This document shows positions 7,148 to 11,675 of a stretch of DNA of 11,675 nucleotides, one piece after another. Numbering within the stretch: the first letter of the stretch is position 1; the number at the start of each line of letters is the position of its first letter. The position numbers were made by a program, and so were the translations under genes. The notes under the pieces were generated by a model. It was not told where the DNA came from and did no database searches. It saw only the letters and a program-made list of their open reading frames with translations. The DNA lies in assembly GCA_022511505.1 (NCBI GenBank), contig JAFLTK010000019.1:1-11675 (forward strand), given 5' to 3'. This stretch comes from Muribaculaceae bacterium. Its GTDB lineage: Bacteria; Bacteroidota; Bacteroidia; Bacteroidales; Muribaculaceae.

Positions 7148-8995
7148 ATGTTGGAAGAAACCAAAGTCAAGACAATCGACAAGGTGGTTGTCAGATTTTC
7201 AGGAGATTCGGGCGACGGAATGCAGCTTGCGGGCAACATTTTCACCAATGTGTCGGCCGGACTGGGCAACCAAGTTTCAACCTTCCCCGACTATCCGGCC
7301 GAAATCCGCGCCCCGCAAGGGTCGCTTAGCGGCGTGTCGGGATTTCAGGTAAGTGTCGGCACGGGCGTTCACACCCCCGGCGACAGCTGTGATGTACTCG
7401 TTGCGATGAATCCGGCGGCCCTCAAGCAGAATGTCAAGTTTCTCAAGCCGGGCGGCGTCATTATCGTCGACATCGACTCGTTTAAAGAGGCCGACCTGAA
7501 AAAGGCCCTGTTCACAACCGACGACCCCTTTACCGAACTCGGCATCAAGGCTCAGGTTGTCAAGGTTCCCGTCACGTCGATGACCAAGGCCGCGCTGGCC
7601 GAGACCGGGCTCGACAACAAGTCGGTCCTCAAGTGCCGCAACATCTTTGCGCTGGGCCTCGTCTGCTGGTTGTTTGACCGCCCTGTTGAGAGTGCCCTCC
7701 ATTTCCTCAAGAGCAAATTCGCGCGCAAGCCGGCCATCTATGAGGCCAACGCGCTCGTGCTTCAGGCCGGCTATGACTACGGCCACAATATCCACGCGTC
7801 GGTGTCGACCTACCGCGTCGAGACCGAGGACCCGCGTCCCGGCGTGTACACCGACATCAACGGCAACACCGCCACAGCATGGGGCCTGATTATGGCGTCC
7901 CAAAAGAGCGGGCGCCCGCTGTTCCTGGGCAGCTATCCCATCACCCCCGCAACCGACATTCTCCACGAGCTTGCCAAGCGTAAAGACCTCGGTGTCAAGG
8001 CCGTTCAGATGGAAGACGAGATTGGCGGCGTCTGCGCGGCCATCGGTGCCGCGTTTGCAGGCGACCTCGCCGCGACCTCGACCTCGGGCCCCGGCCTGGC
8101 GCTCAAGAGCGAGGGTATCGGCCTGGCGGTCATCGCCGAGTTGCCGCTGGTTGTCATCGACGTTCAGCGCGGCGGCCCCTCGACCGGCCTCCCCACCAAG
8201 ACCGAGCAAACCGACCTGATGCAGGCCCTCTATGGCCGCAATGGCGAGAGCCCTCTGGCCGTCGTTGCCCCCATCTCGCCGACCGACTGCTTTGACATGG
8301 CTTTTGAAGCCGCACGCATCGCCATGGAACACATGACCCCGGTAATCCTGTTGAGCGACGCCTTCATTGGCAACGGCTCCAGCGCATGGCGCGTCCCTGA
8401 GGCCGACGACTATCCCGACATCAAAGTGCCCCTGCTCCCCGCCGAGCGCATCGACGGCACATGGCGCCCTTACGAGCGCGACCCCGAGACCAAGGTACGC
8501 TACTGGGCAATCCCCGGCACTGAGGGCGCAACCCACCGCATCGGCGGCCTCGAGAAAGATTTCAACACCGGCGCCATCTCGACCGACCCCGTCAACCACG
8601 AGCTCATGGTCAAGACGCGCCGCGAGAAAATTGCCCGCATCGCCGACTCTATCCCGCCGCTCGAAGTGATTGGCAACGGCGACGCCGACACCCTCCTCGT
8701 CGGCTGGGGCGGAACCTACGGCCATCTGCGCACGGCCGCCGACACCCTCAACCGCGAGGGCGTCAACATCGACTTCGCCCAGTTCCGCTACATCAACCCC
8801 CTGCCGGCTAACACCGCCGACGTCCTTGCCCGCTACAAGCGAGTCATCGTCGCCGAGCTCAACACCGGCCAGTTTGCCGACTATCTCCAGTCACGCTTCC
8901 CCGGCGTCAACATCGCCCGCGTCAACAAGATACAAGGTCAGCCATTCCTCGTTGGCGAGGTCGTTGACCACGTAAAGGATATCCTCAACAAGTAA
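7148..8995 (+). CDS. korA: 2-oxoacid:ferredoxin oxidoreductase, fused gamma-alpha subunit (probably 2-oxoglutarate:ferredoxin oxidoreductase KorA)
   Basis: Predicted 615-residue cytoplasmic subunit that, with KorB, oxidatively decarboxylates a 2-oxoacid to its acyl-CoA and passes electrons to ferredoxin; the reaction can run in reverse in anaerobes. Residues about 12-190 are the gamma (POR/KOR) domain, beginning VVVRFSGDSGDGMQLAG (13-29) and including STFPDYPAEIRAPQGSLSGV (44-63). From about residue 235 comes the alpha domain with GSYPITPATD (261-270), TSGPGLALKSEG (312-323) and QRGGPSTGLPTKTEQ (340-354). The fused gamma-alpha order and length are typical of the two-subunit Kor enzymes. ATG 7148 gives a normal N-terminus and no strong ribosome site is seen. 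The 2-oxoglutarate preference is inferred from the two-subunit layout; pyruvate or another 2-oxoacid is not excluded. The nonamer spacers flank it on both sides. Confidence 0.93.
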   Translation: MLEETKVKTIDKVVVRFSGDSGDGMQLAGNIFTNVSAGLGNQVSTFPDYPAEIRAPQGSLSGVSGFQVSVGTGVHTPGDSCDVLVAMNPAALKQNVKFLKPGGVIIVDIDSFKEADLKKALFTTDDPFTELGIKAQVVKVPVTSMTKAALAETGLDNKSVLKCRNIFALGLVCWLFDRPVESALHFLKSKFARKPAIYEANALVLQAGYDYGHNIHASVSTYRVETEDPRPGVYTDINGNTATAWGLIMASQKSGRPLFLGSYPITPATDILHELAKRKDLGVKAVQMEDEIGGVCAAIGAAFAGDLAATSTSGPGLALKSEGIGLAVIAELPLVVIDVQRGGPSTGLPTKTEQTDLMQALYGRNGESPLAVVAPISPTDCFDMAFEAARIAMEHMTPVILLSDAFIGNGSSAWRVPEADDYPDIKVPLLPAERIDGTWRPYERDPETKVRYWAIPGTEGATHRIGGLEKDFNTGAISTDPVNHELMVKTRREKIARIADSIPPLEVIGNGDADTLLVGWGGTYGHLRTAADTLNREGVNIDFAQFRYINPLPANTADVLARYKRVIVAELNTGQFADYLQSRFPGVNIARVNKIQGQPFLVGEVVDHVKDILNK

Positions 8996-9005
8996 CATCA
9001 TTGCT

Positions 9006-9104
9006 GATGTTGTCAATGTTGTTATTGTTTTTAATGTTGTTAATGTTTTTGCTGCTTTTGTCAAACTCAATAACAACAATAACAACACCAACAACAGCAA
9101 AAAC
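9006..9104. repeat. Two-armed nonamer-repeat spacer between korA and korB
   Basis: The 120-base gap between the two subunit genes is almost wholly 9-base repeats. The left arm runs GATGTTGTC, AATGTTGTT, ATTGTTTTT, AATGTTGTT, AATGTTTTT, GCTGCTTTT (9006-9059). The right arm runs AATAACAAC twice (9069-9086), ACCAACAAC and AGCAAAAAC (to 9104). TGTTTTTGCTG at 9044-9054 pairs perfectly over 11 bases with 9095-9105, and GTTGTTATTG at 9018-9027 pairs perfectly with 9068-9077 or 9077-9086. The transcript could therefore fold in several alternative registers just before the korB start. No promoter box matching TAnnTTTG is seen here. Confidence 0.8.
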
Positions 9105-9115
9105 ACAATATAAAA

Positions 9116-10135
9116 ATGGAAACAAACACTGTTACATATACCGCCGCCGACTATAAGAGCGACCAGTCGGTCAGATGGTGTCCCGGTTGCGGCGACCACG
9201 CAATCCTCAACTCGCTCCACAAGGCAATGGCCTCGCTCGGCATCCCGCCCCATCAGACGGCCGTCATCTCGGGCATCGGTTGCAGCTCGCGCCTACCCTA
9301 CTACATGAACACCTACGGGTTCCACACAATCCACGGCCGCGCCGCCGCAATCGCAACCGGCTTCAAGACCGCGCGCCCCGACATGACCGTGTGGCAAATC
9401 TCGGGCGACGGCGACGGCCTCGCCATCGGCGGCAACCACTTCATCCACGCCGTGCGCCGCAACGTCGACATCAATATCCTCCTGTTTAACAACAAGATAT
9501 ACGGCTTGACCAAGGGACAATATTCCCCGACGAGCGACCGCGGCTTCGTGTCCAAATCATCCCCCTACGGCACCACCGAAGACCCCTTTATTCCCGCCGA
9601 ACTCGTCTTTGGCGCACGCGGTAACTTCTTCGCCCGCTCAATCGACGTCGAGCTCGAGACATCACGCGAAGTCCTCGCCGCCGCCGCACGCCACGCCGGC
9701 ACAAGCGTCGTCGAGATACTCCAAAACTGCGTCATCTTCAACCACGGCATCCACAACTACATCACCGACCGCGAGCAACGCGCCGAGCGCACAATCCACC
9801 TGCGCCACGGCGAGAAAATGCTCTTTGGCCGCGACATGAACCGCGGCCTCGTGGCCGACGGCTTCCTGCTCAAAGCCGTCACCGTCGGCGAGGACGGCTA
9901 CACCATCGACGACGTCCTCGTCCACGACGCCAAAACTCCGTCCAACTTCCTGCACCAGCAACTCGCCATGATGGACGGCCGCGACCTGCCCCTCGCCCTC
10001 GGCGTAATCCGCGACGTCGACGCCCCTGTCTACGACCGCGAAGTTGCCGCCCAGGTTGCCGACGTCCGCGCCCGCAAAGGCTTCAACACCCTCCGCGACA
10101 TGATCCTCGCCGGCGAAATCTGGACCGTAGAATAA
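9116..10135 (+). CDS. korB: 2-oxoacid:ferredoxin oxidoreductase beta subunit, thiamine-diphosphate binding (probably KorB)
   Basis: Predicted 339-residue partner of KorA that carries thiamine diphosphate and one 4Fe-4S cluster. The expected ligand pattern is present: WCPGCGDHAIL with Cys22 and Cys25, GCSS with Cys56, and Cys205 in ILQNCVIFNHG. The thiamine-diphosphate motif runs from ISGDGDGLAIGGNHF (95-109) to FNNKIYGLTKGQYSPTS (124-140). The length is slightly longer than many beta subunits, with a C-terminal tail ending in the residues IWTVE. No delta (ferredoxin-like) subunit gene is adjacent, consistent with the two-subunit KorAB type using a free ferredoxin. The start at 9116 follows an AT-rich TATAAAA leader, usual for this phylum, and the gene ends 15 bases before a strong hairpin. 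It is presumably on the korA transcript. Confidence 0.94.
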   Translation: METNTVTYTAADYKSDQSVRWCPGCGDHAILNSLHKAMASLGIPPHQTAVISGIGCSSRLPYYMNTYGFHTIHGRAAAIATGFKTARPDMTVWQISGDGDGLAIGGNHFIHAVRRNVDINILLFNNKIYGLTKGQYSPTSDRGFVSKSSPYGTTEDPFIPAELVFGARGNFFARSIDVELETSREVLAAAARHAGTSVVEILQNCVIFNHGIHNYITDREQRAERTIHLRHGEKMLFGRDMNRGLVADGFLLKAVTVGEDGYTIDDVLVHDAKTPSNFLHQQLAMMDGRDLPLALGVIRDVDAPVYDREVAAQVADVRARKGFNTLRDMILAGEIWTVE

Positions 10136-10150
10136 AACCCCTTTAAACCC

Positions 10151-10187
10151 AATAAGCATGGCGCCTCGGGGAGGCGCCATGCCTATT
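10151..10187. terminator. Strong hairpin after korB, likely terminator
   Basis: A perfect 12-base stem, GCATGGCGCCTC (10156-10167) with GAGGCGCCATGC (10171-10182), encloses loop GGG. It extends by AATA/TATT (10151-10154 and 10184-10187) after one A-C mismatch. There is no T-run on either side, so termination is inferred from stem strength and position 15 bases after the korB stop. It also marks the border between GC-rich and AT-rich sequence. Confidence 0.65.
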
Positions 10188-10401
10188 GAACTTGGATAAA
10201 TCTTTTTAGTGCATCTTCTGCAACATCGTGCCCATATACATAGGAGTTTGGTTTAGATAATTTTTCTTTAGTTTCTTCTTTAATCTTGATGTTGTATGGC
10301 TCATATCCATAAATGGCGTTTTTGGAACGCGAGACCCCGGGAGAGGGTTGTGATGATGAATAAGAAGATACAATCCTATCTATTGCCCGCTTTAGAATAT
10401 C
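10183..10401 (-). pseudogene. Headless gene remnant, minus strand, unknown function
   Basis: On the minus strand, 72 codons are open from after a TGA at 10402-10404 to a TAG at 10183-10185, with no ATG, GTG or TTG start in frame. The translation looks protein-like rather than random: SRSKNAIYGYEPYNIKIKEE in the middle and NSYVYGHDVAEDALKRF near the end, with AT-rich codons. An adjacent frame carries MFNHTSLIDKLMFCGILVEV (from 10463), which may be an upstream piece after a frameshift, though that part is uncertain. I read this as the 3' end of a decayed or truncated gene; I do not recognise the family. Its stop codon overlaps the outer edge of the korB hairpin, suggesting the remnant was placed directly against it. 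Confidence 0.4.
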
Positions 10402-10468
10402 TCAACTTCAACCAAGATTCCACAAAACATCAACTTATCGATTAGACTCGTATGATTAAACATAAGAA

Positions 10469-10633
10469 ATGAATCAAAATAATTACAATCAACCCGATGG
10501 TCGAGATGGATTCGCCTATTTACTTGAAGTATTCACACCAATGATGAAAGTTTTGCGATTTATATCTGCCAACTCATATAGTTCCGATTTTATAACACTA
10601 ATGAAAGTGTTAAATGGAGAAATAAATACATAA
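10469..10633 (+). CDS. Small hypothetical ORF, 54 residues
   Basis: ATG 10469 to TAA 10631-10633 encodes 54 residues starting MNQNNYNQPDGRDGFAYLLE and containing VLRFISANSYSSDF. Composition is AT-rich like its neighbours and there is no recognised domain, signal peptide or membrane span. It ends where the serine-protease remnant begins, in a neighbouring frame, so it could be the decayed upstream part of that gene rather than an independent small protein. No ribosome-binding site or promoter box supports it. Confidence 0.3.
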   Translation: MNQNNYNQPDGRDGFAYLLEVFTPMMKVLRFISANSYSSDFITLMKVLNGEINT

Positions 10634-10773
10634 TATAACAAGTCCGATAGGTTTCTATGAAGGAGATTAGAATGAAGCGGATATTATCTGTCTGGCATGG
10701 GAACATTCTGTTGAGACAATCACAAATCAGGAGGACTTGACACCATTTGAAACAGATGCGATTTATATCGGCC
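10554..10773. repeat. Short direct repeat pair in the AT-rich island
   Basis: TGCGATTTATATCTGCC at 10554-10570 recurs as TGCGATTTATATCGGCC at 10757-10773, 16 of 17 bases identical, about 200 bases apart in the same orientation. In one frame each copy encodes RFISA. It could mark a local duplication or recombination, or be chance in AT-rich DNA. Confidence 0.3.
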
Positions 10774-10938
10774 GAAACGGAAACTTTATTGAATGAACCA
10801 CTCATTCAAGGATATAGTGGTAGTCCTTTATTCGCAGATGGGAAACTTTTAGGTATTTCTTATGGGAGAGGCAATGAAGGTAGAACCTGTTTCTTTCTAT
10901 CAAGCGATGCCATTAAGAGCGTATTTTACAAAATTTAA
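10626..10938 (+). pseudogene. Broken trypsin-like serine protease, C-terminal part
   Basis: Two frames together give a protease-like C-terminus. Frame one reads ITSPIGFYEGD, a TAG stop at 10668-10670, then NEADIICLAWEHSVETI to GRNGNFIE and a TGA at 10794-10796. Frame two (TAA at 10936-10938) reads EPLIQGYSGSPLFADGKLLG, then ISYGRGNEGRTCFF, ending SVFYKI. GYSGSP followed by a hydrophobic strand and LGI is the arrangement around the nucleophilic Ser in trypsin-like (S1-fold) peptidases. The internal stop plus frameshift mark it as inactive unless sequencing error or recoding is involved. The catalytic His and Asp regions are not identified. The family call rests on one motif and its context. 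Confidence 0.5.
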
Positions 10939-11050
10939 CTGAAAATATTCTTTAATGAAAAACAAAAATGTTTATTTTGCAAATTAATTCCATTTGTTTG
11001 GAATTGTTATCGCAATGAGTAGAAAATATCAGCTTATCTATAAAAATTGT

Positions 11051-11675
11051 ATGAAAACTCCACTTACAGTCAAACCAAATTCTATACCCTCAATCGAGGT
11101 GGTGGATCTGTTTTGTGGAATAGGAGGGCTCAGTTATGGAATGAAATCGGCAGGCTTTAAGATCCTTGCCGGTTTTGATTTAGATAAAACTTGTAAATTC
11201 GCATATGAAACCAATACCGAAGGAATTTTCATCCATAAAAATATTGTCGAAGTATCTGGGGAAGAGATTTCTTCTAAATACTCTAAAAATGCGATAAAAG
11301 TATTAGCAGGATGTGCACCATGTCAACCATTCTCCTCTTATGCTTTTAAACATAAAGAAAAGGATAAGACCAAATATGATTTACTATATCAGTTCGGGAG
11401 ATTGGTTAAAGAAGTAGAGCCAGACATCGTCACTATGGAAAATGTGCCAGCCATCCGTTCTTTCGCTCTAAAGCCAGTGTTATCAGACTTTATATCGCTT
11501 CTTGAAGTGGAAGGTTATAAAGTATGGTACGATGTTGTTTTTTGCCCAGATTATGGTGTGCCACAAACCCGAAAAAGATTAGTTCTTTTAGCTTCAAAAT
11601 TCGGGGAGATTCAATTGTTGCCTCCTACTCATACAAAGAATGAATATGTCACTGTAAGGTCTGCGATTGGCAAAT
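11051..11675 (+). CDS. DNA (cytosine-5-)-methyltransferase, Dcm/type II family (3' end missing)
   Basis: The first 208 codons of a C5-cytosine methyltransferase; the frame is still open at the window edge. Motifs appear in canonical order: motif I DLFCGIGGLS (19-28, S-adenosylmethionine binding), motif IV GCAPCQPFS (88-96) with catalytic Cys91, motif VI ENVP (130-133) and motif VIII QTRKRLVLLAS (172-182), then TVRSAIG (201-207), which usually precedes the target-recognition domain. The variable region that would tell the recognised sequence lies beyond the window. I start at ATG 11051; an in-frame ATG at 11015 would add 12 residues and cannot be excluded. The AT-rich codons differ strongly from korAB, pointing to horizontal acquisition, probably as part of a restriction-modification system whose nuclease would lie downstream. 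Confidence 0.95.
   Translation, partial: MKTPLTVKPNSIPSIEVVDLFCGIGGLSYGMKSAGFKILAGFDLDKTCKFAYETNTEGIFIHKNIVEVSGEEISSKYSKNAIKVLAGCAPCQPFSSYAFKHKEKDKTKYDLLYQFGRLVKEVEPDIVTMENVPAIRSFALKPVLSDFISLLEVEGYKVWYDVVFCPDYGVPQTRKRLVLLASKFGEIQLLPPTHTKNEYVTVRSAIGK

Noticed and set aside
7277..8725. 482-codon minus-strand open frame
   Set aside because: Antisense shadow of korA, which has unmistakable family motifs; the antisense protein shows no recognisable domain.
6906..9105. CRISPR array
   Set aside because: The repeat units are 9 or 18 bases, directly abutting with no unique spacers, and no cas gene is present.
10672..10740. Short plus-strand ORF (MKRILSVWHGN...) preceded by AAGGAG
   Set aside because: Only 22 codons, in a different frame from the protease remnant that covers the same bases; the Shine-Dalgarno-like match is likely chance since this phylum rarely uses one.
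10590..10805. 71-codon minus-strand frame
   Set aside because: It is antisense to the protease remnant, which has a recognisable GYSGSP motif; the minus product has no domain.

Overview
The window looks like a chromosomal segment of a GC-rich member of the Bacteroidales; a Muribaculaceae-like genome is my best guess, by inference only. Supporting signs are a TonB-dependent receptor with an N-terminal carboxypeptidase-regulatory-like domain followed by a surface-type lipoprotein, the general lack of Shine-Dalgarno sequences, and two promoters matching the Bacteroidetes pattern (about TTTG, roughly 20 bases, TAnnTTTG).

Layout. (1) Positions 1-4315, minus strand: a two-gene operon of a TonB-dependent outer-membrane receptor (1601-4315) and, 33 bases downstream, a lipoprotein that runs off the left edge (1-1567). 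The partner is not recognisably SusD. (2) Positions 4316-4724: a divergent intergenic region with a promoter at each end and, between them, two diverged inverted copies of a hairpin element resembling a REP/BIME pair. (3) Positions 4725-6898, plus strand: a polyprenol-phosphate mannosyltransferase-like GT2 enzyme, overlapping by 4 bases a class I dihydroorotase (pyrC). (4) Positions 7148-10135, plus strand: korA and korB, the two subunits of a 2-oxoacid (probably 2-oxoglutarate):ferredoxin oxidoreductase. The gap before korA and the gap between korA and korB both carry a GT-rich half followed by a CA-rich half, each with 9-base periodicity and able to pair with each other. A strong hairpin follows korB. 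(5) Positions about 10190-11675: base composition changes abruptly to AT-rich. This part holds a minus-strand gene remnant, a 54-codon small ORF, a broken trypsin-like serine protease, and the first 208 codons of a C5-cytosine DNA methyltransferase that leaves at the right edge. It reads as an acquired restriction-modification island with decayed passengers, placed just after the korAB terminator.

The GC-rich part is ordinary housekeeping and outer-membrane uptake. The least explained items are the two nonamer-repeat spacers around korA, the inverted hairpin pair at 4485-4604, and the composition of the AT-rich island, whose other methyltransferase-linked genes lie beyond the window. I see no complete novel multi-gene system inside the window.
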